Origin: Nemania diffusa
Taxonomy: Eukaryota; Ascomycota; Sordariomycetes; Xylariales; Xylariaceae
Assembly: GCA_038501195.1 (NCBI GenBank)
Contig: JBBPUQ010000006.1
Coordinates: forward strand, 372,001 to 436,000
DNA length: 64,000 nt
Reading direction: 5' to 3'
Shown: positions 1 to 11,800 of the stretch, in pieces
Layout: each line of letters starts with the position of its first letter
How positions within the stretch are numbered: position 1 is the stretch's first letter
Notes under the pieces: generated by a model
The model's input: the letters and a program-made list of their open reading frames with translations, nothing else
Database searches by the model: none
What the model was told of the DNA's origin: nothing
Position numbers and translations under genes: made by a program

Positions 1-1160
1 TTAACAATTTATAAATCACAAATCAGCAGAAGGCGTCGTCACTGGCTGGGTTGACGATCCCACCTAACCAACCACATACGTAACCTCTCCAGGGATCGCT
101 ATAGCGAGTGTATCGCTGTCTCACAGGCCAATCCTCCAATCCCCCTCCCTCCTACGGCGGCGGCGGCGTACGCACACTGATAAACGGTAAATCCGGCACG
201 GGCGGTGGCGATAGTAGCGACGGTGATTGGCCGCCCAAATTAGCCACTTACCCCAGATAGGAAAAATGCTACCCCAAGTGCCCCTCGAGGCTTCCCCAAG
301 CCCCTTTCTAAGTCTCAATTTGCGCCCAAATTGGACTTAAAGTGTACCTGCAGTAGCGCGCCACCTCGCCCTCGTCCTCTCGTTTTCCTTCCCTCCGTCA
401 CACAAAGTCGCATCTGGCGCTCTCCTCCTGCATCGACCGCCTGTTTCGAGTCGGACCGGGGCTGCTGCATTGTGTTTGTGTCTGTGTATTCTGTGTGTGC
501 TTTGTGTGCTCGAGGGATCTCTATCTCTATCCTCTCATTTCTACCTGCTGCCTGTCCAGCACATCCCCAACTCGTCACTCCTTCATCCATACCGTGATCC
601 AGCCGGTAAGGTAGCCGCTATTGCGTACTCGAACACCATCGCTTTGTTCGATTGAGTCGAACAAACGCCGCCAGTCCTTTGACGCTTGTGCTTGCTAGTC
701 CAGAATACCAGGGCCACACACAAAGGCTAGTAGTAGTCATAGTCGATACCACACGACTGTCACTACATACTCCTTATTACCTCTACTATACTACACTCAT
801 TACACACCCACCAACTTAGTCACTCTCTAGTCGACGCGATAGCATCGTGTCCTTGACGGACCCTCAGCTTCCCGTCCCCCCTTCAAATAACCACGCCAAC
901 TAATCGCGCAAGTATTGTCGAACGCCACTCATTTTAAAACAAAGCCATCTTCCGAACTGCCTTTGAGCTCTGCCTCCGCCGGTGAAGAGTAGCGCCCTGG
1001 ACCAACGCCTCGGACCAGAGCCTACGCATACTCGACTTCGATAGTGCCGACGTTGGATTATGCAACCTGAATATCGATAATTACCAAGCCCACTCCACTC
1101 TTTGATTTGGTACAGCATCCGCCTCCTAGCAACCGACAGAGCCGATTACTACCATCGTCA
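1..1160. promoter_or_regulatory. Long 5' flank of the GH16 gene
   Basis: No gene is supported here. Reading frames over both strands are short and low-complexity. The + strand from about 330 to 900 is rich in CT and TG runs, as is common in leaders and promoters of well-expressed filamentous-fungal genes, and it leads into the GH16 start at 1161. A 9-bp inverted repeat (TTTGTTCGA / TCGAACAAA, loop TTGAG) lies at 643-665. I infer promoter plus 5' UTR and cannot place the transcription start. Confidence 0.45.
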
Positions 1161-2830
1161 ATGCTATCCTACACAAGATCCGGCTCGGCGTTCGCGCTGT
1201 TGGCCTCGGTCCTCTTTTCTTCTGCTGCCGCTCAATTGACCACCAAGTGCAACCCCACAGAGACGACTTGCCCAGCCGATCCCGCTCTCGGCACCTCTCA
1301 TACCTTTTATTTCAACAGCACACCGCCCGATGACACCTTCACCTCGGAGGCGAACGGCATCGACTTCGACGAGACCAATGGAGCCTCATTCACCATCACC
1401 CAGCATGGCGACTCCCCTACGCTGGCCTCGAACTTTTACTTCTTCTTTGGAAAGACTGAGGTTTTGATGAAGGCTGCCAAGGGGCAAGGAATCATTAGCT
1501 CAATCGTATGGGGATCCGACACGCTTGATGAAGTCGATTGGGAGTTCAAGGGCGGCAACGAGACCTTTGCCTTTTCCAACTATTTCGGCAAGGGCAACAC
1601 GAATGTCACGGGCACCGGAGGAGACCATCCCGTCTCAGGTAGCATCTATGACTTGCACAACTATACGACCGTATGGACCCAGGATAAGCTTGAATGGCAC
1701 TTGGATGGACAGCTGCTCCGCACTCTTCTTGCCACAGACGCGAACAACACCCACAACTTCCCACAGACCCCTATGACGCTTCGGTTAGGTAGTTGGGTTG
1801 GTGGCGATACGAAGAGCCAGGCTATTGGAACCATTGAATGGGCTGGCGGTGCCACTGATTACTCTCAGGGTCCCTTCACCATGTACGTGCAGAGCGCGCG
1901 TGTTGAGGATTACTCATCTGGCAAAGAATACACGTACACGGATAAGTCGGGCTCGTGGGAGAGCATCAAGATCACAGCGTAAGTCACCTCGTGTGATGAC
2001 TCTAGTGCCTCGTCTCGTAGATCTAACTAGTCAATAGGGGCAATTCGACCGCCGCCGTGTCTATTAACAAGACACCAGAGAAGTCACTCTCAGAGAAATG
2101 GGCTGAGCTTCCTCAGTCCACCAAGATCGGTATTTACGCAGCAGCGGGTGCCGTGGGTGGTCTACTCTTCCTCGCCCTTGCAGTCTACGCCATCAAACAG
2201 CGGCGTGCGGGCCAAAGAGAAGCTGCTCTAGCTGCCAAGCTGCATGAGGAGGAGCGAGTCGAGCTTGAGCGGTTCAAGAAGGAAGGTAGAAACCCCGATG
2301 ATCTCAACTTCGATGGTACCGAGTATGGAGGAGCTGTTGGAAAAGGGGGCATGACGAGCTCGTACGCAGCTGTCTCAGACTCGCCCCCGGGAAGCTCAGC
2401 TGGTCCGGCCGAAAAGGCTTGGGATCCCACGGGCTCCGATCACATGGCGTCAGGCATGCCCCTGCTCCACAACAATGGCCTTGCATCTCCCAATCACGCG
2501 CAAAGCCCCGGGCTACCCCCCGCATACCCACTACCAGCGTCGCCTGTCAACCGATCGTTTTCGACCTCTCCACACGCGCCTTCGAGAATGGGGTCTACTG
2601 GCTCCCAGGTCAGGGGATTCCCTAGCAGAATGAATAGTCCAGCTCCAGGGTCCCCTCAGACCCGTGGTACTGGGTCGCCAGCGCCGCATGACATGTACGG
2701 CATGTCAAGAATAAACAGCCCTGGGCCCATGCAGTCAAACCGCGGCCCAGCTTCCCCCGGTCCTCAAGGTGGCCAGGGAGGTAATGGCGGCGGCGGTGGC
2801 GGCTACTGGAACAACGGCGGTTACCGGTAG
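1161..2830 (+). CDS. GH16 CRH-family cell-wall transglycosylase with C-terminal membrane segment
   Basis: The CDS is join(1161..1978,2038..2830), 536 residues. The 59-bp intron (GTAAGT...ATAG) removes an in-frame TAA and keeps the frame. Seen: a signal peptide at residues 1-24, then a GH16 domain with the family catalytic motif DEVDWEF at 123-129 (E124, D126 and E128 are the usual catalytic set), and several N-glycosylation sequons. A membrane helix follows at about 303-325, with a KQRR stop-transfer, and then a cytosolic tail rich in Ser, Pro, Gly and Asn. Known of the family: CRH enzymes (Crh1/Utr2 type) join chitin to beta-glucan in the wall. Many carry a GPI signal; here a transmembrane anchor and long tail take its place. 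The start at 1161 is chosen over the in-frame upstream ATG at 1107 because it begins the signal peptide. Family assignment is secure; acceptor specificity cannot be read from sequence. Confidence 0.93.
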
Positions 2831-3465
2831 CATCCTTAGAGGGTATTTCCGGTGAAGAAACAGTCTTCTCACAATCTTCGTCTGCTTCGAAAATTTTATG
2901 AGAGCGAGCTCGAGTTTCCCAAGGCGTTGGTTGAGTTTATGAGCATTTTTCAACGCCTTACTTTTTTAGGCTAGTTGATTGTGTATTTTGATATCTGTTG
3001 CTATTTTCTGCCTTTCACTTTTCTAGATCGGCCATTGTGTACGATCGGCTTGTATACAAGGCCTTTTTTCCTATAATTTCCAACGGTAAGCTGTGGTTCA
3101 TTGGCTAGAAAACTAGCTGCTGCTGCCATGGCCGGATAGCTGAGCTGCGTATCCAGCTACACAAATGCAAGATACCCACCCGTTTTACTATGGCTCTCTT
3201 AATGGTTTATTTGATGAATCGATTTTCTCGTGGTTTTAGTGTTTTTGCCAGATGACGGAAATAGGTTGTTTGTCTCTTCAATGATCTGGATCTGGCAGGC
3301 AGCATAACTGGATAAAAATCGCAGACGGTGGTCATCCATTGTATAGGTATAGACTGCTTTCTATATTGCACTTCATGAAACAGTCGCTAGATAATCTAAA
3401 TCGAACTAGATTACGTTAAAGTTTACCAGCATCATATGTACCTCACGACAAGGCTTATACATCCA

Positions 3466-3489
3466 CATCTGCATGCATGCATGCAGATG
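3466..3489. repeat. Perfect 24-bp palindrome
   Basis: The half-site CATCTGCATGCA is followed directly by its reverse complement with no loop. The centre consists of GCATGC repeats. It could extrude as a cruciform or be a dimeric binding site. It lies about 640 bp after the GH16 stop and 880 bp before the next start. No function is known. Confidence 0.85.
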
Positions 3490-4178
3490 CGAGTGAAAGA
3501 TTGTTAGCTCCGATAGACGTCAGACTCAGGTAACCATGGAAGGATCGTGTAGACGGCTGTCATACGGACGTCCTCGGGACGCGTTTACTCATGCTGCAGT
3601 CGGCGGCTAGGGATAGCTGAGATTATAGGCATAGGATAGGGTGCTCTTAGGTGTGCAATACTTATGCACCTGGTGATCTGAGTTTCTTGCTGCATGCACA
3701 TCTGCCAGGTCGATCTCCTGTTCCGCTGCACCCATCTGCGCGCCATGCAGTGCGGTTATATGCTGGAGGCTATTCTAAGTTCTATATGTACACGATTCTT
3801 AAATACTCTACATCTTTCATTGTGGATAGGTTGCAACTTCGGTATAGGGGCATTCCGCGAAGATAAATTGTAGTTTTACATCGCAAAACATACCAGGCTA
3901 TAGAATCAATATCGTAGTAGTACACCTTATTGTTGTGTATAATACCAGTACCGCAATAGTCTTCGTATAACATCATGATTATGATGTGAAGTGCAGTAGA
4001 TCCTCAAGCTTGAAAAACTTAGATCGTCTTCATAGTGTCTGGTCTGCTCCCTAGCTACCTGAGGAATCTAGCGCACTCTCTCACGCCAGATAATGAGTTC
4101 ACGCTGACGTTCCCCTTAGGAGGGAAATGAAAATCATGACATACCGCCATCTCTATACACAAACGTCTCATTCGCGTC

Positions 4179-4185
4179 TATAAAG
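4179..4185 (+). promoter_or_regulatory. TATA box of the six-cysteine secreted protein gene
   Basis: TATAAAG lies 184 bp upstream of the ATG at 4369, in a pyrimidine-rich context with no competing ATG-led frame of note. The distance fits a core promoter plus a 5' UTR of about 150 nt. Assigned by match and position only. Confidence 0.45.
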
Positions 4186-4368
4186 GGCAATGTCCACGTC
4201 AAGAGAAGAATCATAATATTTTCCTCTCGATCAGCCATTCTGAATACCTTCCACAGTTTGGAGTGCTTCGTCGAATACTTACCAGCACCAAATCTATCAC
4301 GCCTCATCCCTATTTCCTCCTATTCTAAGTTCAAGGCTCGACGGCAACATTATTAATATCAGTCTACG

Positions 4369-5114
4369 ATGTATATCACTAAGCTCTTCGTCCCAGTCAT
4401 GCTAGTCCTCTCCGGACTAGCCCAGGCACGACCCGCCACCGCCGATACCGACGTCGTCGCGCTCTCGACGCAAGACACCAGCCTGCTGTCCGACACCGCA
4501 CTGCTATCCCGCCACGACCCCGACCCCTCCAGTACGACATCTCCCCCCCTCCCCGCTCCCATGAATTCATCACCCGTCCACTAACATAACACGCCGCCCA
4601 GGCCCAGACCCAGAAGAGCTGAGCGCGAGAGAAGACGAGGCGACGAAAGACCTGGGCGCCAGGGAGCCGCGGCCGCAGTCGCAGCGCCCGTGGTGCCGCG
4701 ACGACGAGTACTGGGACCGGTTCTGGCGGCGCTGCCGCCGCTACCCGCCGCTGCCGCGGCCCGTGTGCCGGCGCGAGGAGCGGGCTTACTGCGGGCGGGG
4801 ACGGCGGGACTGGGTTCCTTATGGTGAGTTTTCTTCCCTTTCTCTTTCCCCCTCTCCCCCCCTCTCTCTGTGTGTATGTGTGTGTACTATGTTTAAGTAT
4901 TGGACCTACCTATTCTTTACTTGCCTGGTTCTGGTGACGCGTGGTGGGGTAGGGAGAGAGAGGGAGAAATTGTGTACGAGACTGGGATGCTGACGACTTT
5001 CATGGCGTAGATGAGAACAACCCGTATTGTCGGCAGCGGGGCGGGTACAGGACGTTCTGCTCGCGGCCTGGCAGGGAGGATAATACTATTATCATCATTG
5101 GGGGAGGGCAGTGA
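4369..5114 (+). CDS. Small secreted six-cysteine protein (effector-like candidate)
   Basis: The CDS is join(4369..4531,4602..4823,5011..5114), 162 residues. Both introns have good sites (GTACGA...CTAAC...CCCAG and GTGAGT...CGTAG), and the joined frame stays open to TGA at 5112. Seen: a signal peptide (MYITKLFVPVMLVLSGLAQA), a Ser/Thr/Asp-rich propeptide-like stretch to about residue 75, then a compact basic and aromatic module with six cysteines. Its landmarks are WCRDDEYWDRFWRRC, PVCRREERAYC and NPYCRQRGGYRTFC, all in exons 2 and 3. Six cysteines suggest three disulfides. The C-terminus is hydrophobic and Gly-rich (DNTIIIIGGGQ). I do not recognise the family. Size, signal peptide and even cysteine count match the usual screen for secreted effectors or antimicrobial proteins, but that is inference. 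Exon 2 is much more G+C-rich than its introns. Confidence 0.75.
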
Positions 5115-6538
5115 AGAGTCAGTGGCAGGAAAGGCAAGTTCCGAGTTTGCATCAAGTGTAGGAAATTGTGGCGTTGTTCAGCGCCGGGGAACTTATCGAA
5201 TACGCGGGTTTACGACTGCCTAGAGGCTGCCTAGTCGTCGCTCGAGTCGTCAAATGGAAGGTGACGGATTAAGCGACGGAGAGACAGGCGGGTTGGGACT
5301 ATGCTCGATTGGGTAGGTATTTGATATAGAGATGCTTTTCTGCAGGTATTTTGTACATAGGTGGATAATAATCACTCTTCCTCATCGTAGTTCTCATCGA
5401 ATTCGTCTCAACATTGCTGCCATTAGCCTCCTCCGAAATACTACTACGAATATAATGAATATATTTCTTTTAGACAAAGTTGCTCACCATAATTCGTTTC
5501 AATTTCCTCCTGTAGGTATTGTGTATGTACCTACAGTACCTACCTATAAGTCTATGACATAGGTACCTAGAGCTCCATCTATGTGAGAAAACCGCCAAGG
5601 CGCCAAGCCGCGGGTTGATGGTTAACCCATGATGAATGTGACTTTGGCCGCATGGATTCCCCAATATTACTGGTATTGAACCTTTGGGGTCTGCATGGGG
5701 TAAACTGATCTTCTCATATGAACTCTGTTTTGGTGTAAGTGGACGGATTGAGGTAGCTATGAGAGACATCCGTTTGCGGTATTGAGCTATGCAGAGAGCT
5801 TTTTATAAGAAGTAATAACTGAGCTCGAGGTCTCAGCCTACAGGTAGGTAAAGCTGTACCTACCTAGCTCGGAGGTGTTAAGCTTAACTCAGCAACTGTT
5901 AACAGATCTGCAGAACGGGAGATTAGTCAATAAATGTAGTACAGTAACGCGCCTTGGCAAAAAGGCTGGGCGGAACGGAAATGAAATCTGGGTATTTAGC
6001 TCAGACGAGCGAAGTACTGCTTCACCTCGAAAGCTATATGGTGTACATGTCGAACCTTGCCAATATACACTGATTGATTGTCTTATGGTAACCTGTGCAT
6101 TTCACAGACCATGTTCCATATTGTATGGGAGTGTAGCTAGATATAGGTATCATTGCAGAATACCTACTCGACACCATGCTTTCTTCCCCCGGGCTGCCGG
6201 CCGCCGCCGTTGCAGCGCTGCTTGCTTATACGACCCAGCATGAAGTTGGTATTCCGCATCGATCCACGGATCACCCACAATGCTGGTCCAGACCGTGTAG
6301 ATAGGGCCAATGATAGCGGCTCTGGCGAAGCATGGGTCTTTTAGAGTGGTGATAAGTAGTCACCTACCTAATTCGGCGGAGAGGCGTGCTTTGTTTGCGC
6401 GAAGACGCAAAAGTAGAAAAAGCTGCACCGGGGCACGCGTCGAGCTTCTCCTCGAGATGTCTTCTCTCTCCCACTCGGCCCCCTTCTTGCTCTTTTCGGA
6501 GACAGAGAGAGAGAATCAGTCACCTCGGGAGACCAGCC
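5115..6538. other. Intergenic region with no gene recognised
   Basis: Frames are short and without domain character. From 5500 to 5900 and around 6140-6170 there are many TACCTA/TAGGTA words, a motif scattered through intergenic DNA across the window. The last 150 bp, CT-rich, is presumably the promoter and leader of the S41 protease gene. Confidence 0.45.
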
Positions 6539-8811
6539 ATGAAGTCCTCAGCTCTTCGCGCAGCCGCGCTCGCCGCCGCCGTCAATGTGGCCTCGGCTGC
6601 CACGCCCACCGAGCCCTGCGCCATCGTGAGCTCCGCCTGGGCCGCGCAGATCACCGCCACGGCCACGCCCACCATCGAGGCTTCCATCGCGCACGACTGC
6701 CTCAACACGGTCCCCATTAACAAGGAGGGCGCGCTGCGATACATCGAGTCGATGAAGCCCTACATCGAGTGGCAGTCCGACACCATCTTCAAGAAGAACC
6801 CTCCCAAGGACTACTTCTACCCTCCTCATGACATCTGGGCTGCCATTGAGAAGGTGAGGGCCAACATCGTGGCAAACAAGTACCCGAACGAGTATGCCTG
6901 GCAACAGGACTTGTACATCAAAGTCTTCGGGCCTTCTCACGACGGACACTTCGTGAGCTACCCCGATGTCTTGACCAATGCCATCGAGTGGCAGCGCCAG
7001 TTCGCGCTCGTCTCCATCAGCGACAAGCCCGACGGTGCTGTTCCTCAGATCAAGGTGTACAGCGACGTGATCTCAGCTCCCACAAAGGCATCCGTTGTAA
7101 AGCAGATCAACGGGGTAGACGCCGAGAAGTTCCTGAGCGACTGGGTCTTTGCCGTCTCCAGCAACCAGGACGCCGACGCCGCGTACAACTCTCTCTTCTA
7201 CGAGAAGGCCTATGAAGCTGAGATTGCCTCGAGGGGCTATTTCCAGAATGGTGGCCGTGTCAGGTTCGTACCCTCAAGCTCCCACTCTCACTCCCACTCC
7301 CATTTGATAAGAGTTCAAGCCATTGACACTGCAGCAGGTATGTGTACCCCGGCAGCAGCACGACACTCAAGTTCGCGAATGGAACGTCTGTGACGCGCAG
7401 CAACCAGGCCCGGATCAAGGGTAACTGGTCTGGCGTTGTCGACGGGCCTTCGTACTTTGCCAAGTTCGCCCCTGGCGCCGCCACCGCCGCTGCCGCCAAG
7501 GCATCTCCCACGCCCACGTCCACTCCCACTCCCACGGCCACACCCTCCCCAGCCCTCAAGGTCGTGCCCGGCTACCCCGCGCCCGTCATCTCGTCCAGCG
7601 ACGGCATCATCTCGGGCTACTACCTCGAGGGCGCGGGCTTCGAGGACACGGCGGTGCTCGTGGCGCTGTCGTTCGCGCCCAGCGACCAGGTCGAGTTCCA
7701 GCAGGTCGCGCAGGACTTCTTCGCGGCGGCCAAGGCGGCCGGCAAGACGAACCTCGTCGTCGACGTCTCGGTCAACGGCGGCGGCTACATCTTCTCGGGC
7801 TACGACCTGTTCCGCCAGCTCTTCCCGGACATCGTGCAGGAGGGCCTCGGCCGCTGGCGCGCGAACCCGGGCTTCACGGCCGTGTCGGACGTCTACTCGG
7901 CCAACTCGGCCGGCTTCGACCCGGACACGGCGCCCGTCGACACCATCTACCAGTACGAGTCGGTGTACAACTGGCGGTACGACCTCGACGCGTCGAACCA
8001 GCACTTCACCTCGTACAAGGACAAGTTCGGGCCCAAGAAGTTCCTCGGGGACTCGTTCACGGACGTGATGCAGTGGGACTTCAACGACCCGCTCAACACG
8101 ATCAACGCGACCTTCGGCTTCGGCACCGACATCACGGGCTACCGCAGCCGCGCCAACTTCACGCGGCCCTTCGCCGGGCCCGAGAACATCGTGGTGGTGC
8201 TCGACGGCTACTGCGCGTCGACGTGCACGCTCTTCTCGCAGTTCCTCGTGCACGACGCCGGCGTCAAGACCATCGCCATGGGCGGCCGGCCCTCGCGCAA
8301 GGGCCGCATCCAGGGCGTCGGCGGCGTCAAGGGCTCGCAGAGCTACGGCTACGCCGACGTGCTGGGCAACGTGCAGGAGGCCATCGCCTTCACCAACGAC
8401 AGCGCCATCCTGGAGACCCTCAGCGTCTACGACGAGTACGTCATCGACCGCAACCAGGTGTCCAGCCTCAACGTCAAGGACGAGATCCTGCGCTCCCACC
8501 TCAAGGACGGCACGCCCGCGCAGTTCGTCGCCGAGTACTCCGACTGCCGCCTCTACTGGACCGAGGCCATGGTCAAGGACGTGTCCGCCGTCTGGAAGGC
8601 CGCCGCGTCGGCCGCGTTCAAGGGCGGCAAGTGCGCGTACGGGGGCATTCCCAAGCCCTCGGCGTCGAAGAGGGAGGCTGTTGCGCCCGGCCCGTTCGGC
8701 AAGTCGCGCTTCCCGACGCCGCCTACGGTCAAGCGCACCGAGGTCGAGCAGAGCGCCGGCCTGATGTCGGCCATGACCTTCTCTAACCAGTTCATGAAGG
8801 TCATCGATTAA
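6539..8811 (+). CDS. Secreted S41-family (tail-specific/CPAF-like) serine protease
   Basis: The CDS is join(6539..7263,7338..8811), 732 residues. The intron (GTTCGT...GCAGCAG, 74 bp) has a weak donor, but the join restores the frame exactly across Arg-Tyr-Val-Tyr-Pro. Seen: a signal peptide at 1-20, an N-terminal domain to about 240, a low-complexity Ala/Thr/Pro linker at about 280-310 (ASPTPTSTPTPTATPSP), and an S41 catalytic domain in which LDGYCASTCTLF places the likely nucleophile Ser near residue 536. The C-terminal region extends to 732. Known: fungal secreted S41 proteins of this build include UstP-like proteases of some RiPP clusters, but most members lie outside clusters and are uncharacterised. 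No DUF3328 oxidase or repeat-bearing precursor gene is visible nearby, so a RiPP role has no support here. The second exon is strongly G+C-rich with long antiparallel shadow frames. Family is secure; substrate is unknown. Confidence 0.88.
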
Positions 8812-11800
8812 AAGGGGGGAGAGAACAAAAAGTTAAAACAGGCTAATGCCCATCCATGTACAGGCGATGTTATTCTTGGATAGTGTAATTACAATAAATT
8901 GATGATTTATTGGGTTGTATAATAAGAAACCTAGAATACAAGAATCAAACGCCCACGTCCCTGAATCTCGTAAACTTAATGCTACATTAAAGCTTCTGTA
9001 CAATACTAGATAGGTGCATAGACTCATGTATAACTAGGTTCTTATAGCCTTTAGAATCATGTCACTCGCTTGCTCCATCGTCTCCCATTAATGACGCAAT
9101 CTGATATAAGTGTGACAAGCATCTGCCCTCGTAACGTATTCATTCTCCGTAGAGCTTATATATCTTACAGCTTACGTTTTTAATACTATCTAGTTTCTTT
9201 CAGCTGCTCGAGTCACTCTTATGGCCACAAAGCTACTATTGTGTACTGCTCGTGATCCTAGAATAGTAATGTCTAGAGCCCAGCGTCTACAATCCAGTCC
9301 AGGGTCCTCGACCACAAAACAACCATGGCAGCAAAACTGCCGAGCGTCGGATTCGTGCCCGGCGGTGCCAACAAGCCATGGCACAATCGCAGAGTACCAC
9401 TCGGACCGAGCGAAGATTCTGGCCTGCTGGACCGCTCGCCCGCTCCCCAATCGTTCTGCTCGAGCCCCTCCCCTTCGCCCTCGGAGATTTTTTTTTTACG
9501 CGCCCGCCCACCACCACTCGCAGCAGCAGCTAAGCGTTGGTGCCCGTACTTTCGCTGGCCGCGAGTCACGGGGGGCCCTTGGGCTGCGCGAAAACCCTAT
9601 CACGAAAAAAAAGGGGGCCCGTAAGTCAAGGGGTGCGCGCGCGGTGATCTCCTGGGGGTCGTCAAATGTGTTAGTTTAGGTAGTGTTGGTGTTTCCCGAG
9701 AGCGAACCACGTCGCCTGGCAGGCGTAGCGCTGGGTGGGCATGTGCTATAAGTGCGCGGATGATATTAACGTCCACGTCTAACGGTGTCCCAGTTTTGAG
9801 CTCGAGCCGGTCTCGGGGGAGGTTCTAGATGGATGGGTGATGCATCTAGATACTGCGTAGGGTCATTTCAGACGCACGCGAGAGACTCACGTCGGATAGT
9901 ATGGCCTGTTTGCATCACTACCTCGGTATGTCTTCATTACCCCGTATTCACCACCCAAGAATTGGTTTGAGTGGCTTGGGACATGGGGTTTGGCCAGTCA
10001 TACTTTTTGCGTGGATATGTTGAGCGGGCGGTTCTCGAGATCAAAGCCTACTAGCTATCCAGTGGCGAGGTATAATCTAGCCGCATCTATTCTATAGGCG
10101 TGATCATGGGAGTTTCTGAATACCTAGGGGCACTGCTCGCTTCCGAGGTCGACGCCGATCGACCCGAGTCCAATTACGGCTACCCTGTCACCGTCGAATC
10201 CGCGGTAGTACTAGCTATGTAACAGCTCACCTTTGACGAGTCCCCTCCCCTTGAATTCCAGCACCAGCGGGCTGCGTGCGGGCATCCGTTGCTGCCAAGA
10301 TGGTCTTGCAAGTCTCTTCCCCAGCCTATTCCCCCATCTTGTTGGCGTATTCTTGGTCCACGTCCTATTCGCATTCGGTACGCAGCCGAGAATTTGGATC
10401 CGCAGGCGCACGTGGTTCCTTAGGTTAAATCCGTCCGCATGCTCGTGGGCGTACTGCAGCATCCGTCGGTGTCCGAAGTAATCGCCGTATCAAAGACGGC
10501 ATCTAATGGAAAGTTCACTCGAGCTGGTTTGTGTCACGACAAGAGTTTAGGATTGCTCTTCTAGCGCACATGGGCGGCGGCACCTCGTCTTCGAGAGCCT
10601 CGGGATCGAGCTAGTAAAGCCATTGGCGGCCCATTTCTAGGCGGGACTCGGTCGGCCACTGCGGCCTGTTGAAGTTCCTCGGCAAGACATTCCTCGAGCG
10701 AGGCCAAGCCGTCGAGCGTCGTCCGATATCGTCGCGGCTGTCATTATAATTGATTGCCTTGACCGCCTCTCCGACTCCATTATGACGAATCTGAGTGTGA
10801 CAGCGGATCATGTGTGTGATCTGTCGTGCAGAAAAGACGCCCTGTCCGCCCCGCCCTGCGATGAAACATGGACAGACATGGCAATACTCCAGAAAAGAGA
10901 ACAGCCATCGAAGCTCACTGCAGAGCGAGCTTTCCAATGAGAACGCGAGGCTTGAAATTTGACTTTGCCGATCACTACCACCCTTTTCTCCGCCTCACTG
11001 GTCATTTGTTTGAAGGGCTAGGTGAATGCAGTAAAAGAGTCGGACGGATGGTGGATTTGTCAACCAATATGTCGTATCTACTAGGTACCTACATCTTTAC
11101 ATAGCGGACCCTGCGACGATTTTCTTATTGTTGGTTTCTCCAACTCGTTGCCTTTGCCGCCTTCTAGGCGGGTACTAAGATTGCCTTCTTGTTTTCCTGA
11201 CTTACTGGTTCGTAGTGGACTGGATATCGTGTATCCCTTGGCGCTGACCGTTTGACGATTTCCCGCCTTGCTCCCACAGCTCGTGCATACGTCTCGTTGC
11301 AAGCAAGCGGCGCAGCTGGCCGAGCCTGCCTATAGGGTCTAGGTATGGGGCGTCACACGACATCGACTACTACTCTAGCTACTAGATGATGGCCGATAGC
11401 AGCCATGATGGAGCTATACTTCGACGACGTGGCATCAACAGCGTGGCTCTCCGCTCTGGCTCGGCTTGCTCGATCTGGCTATCCAAAACCCGAGGGGGAA
11501 CATGTTCACTGATCATTAATAATGAGAATGATGGTGCTAATGAGGAGAGTGATGATGGTGATTATGATGATGATGACGATGACGGCGAGGATGTCGGGCA
11601 CTACCTAAGAGGCATTTCATGTCGTAACACTCTGATGGTGCATTGCATGCTCGACGGCGCATTGCGTATCTAGTGTACCGAAATAAAACTAAAAGGATTT
11701 ACTGTGCATCAGGCTAGGTAAATGCATGGGGGCTGAATAATAGGTCGGTGGCATCAAAGCCACGGGTGCAATGCAACCTTCACTTGAATGAATAGAATAG

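Larger units (their letters stand above)
2831..4368. other. Intergenic region between the GH16 and six-cysteine protein genes
   Basis: No ORF with coding character was seen on either strand. It holds the 3' end of the GH16 gene, a perfect 24-bp palindrome at 3466-3489, an A+T-leaning stretch around 3780-3990, and from about 4150 the promoter of the next gene with a TATA box. Confidence 0.5.

Noticed and set aside
7315..8499. 394-codon frame on the minus strand
   Set aside because: Antiparallel shadow of the G+C-rich S41 protease exon; Arg/Val/Asp-rich with no domain.
9221..9679. 152-codon frame and its antiparallel partner
   Set aside because: Low-complexity, crossing homopolymer runs, no domain and no family resemblance.
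11386..11673. 95-codon frame with an Asp-rich stretch
   Set aside because: The acidic run is a translation of GAT/GAC simple repeats; the rest has no protein character.
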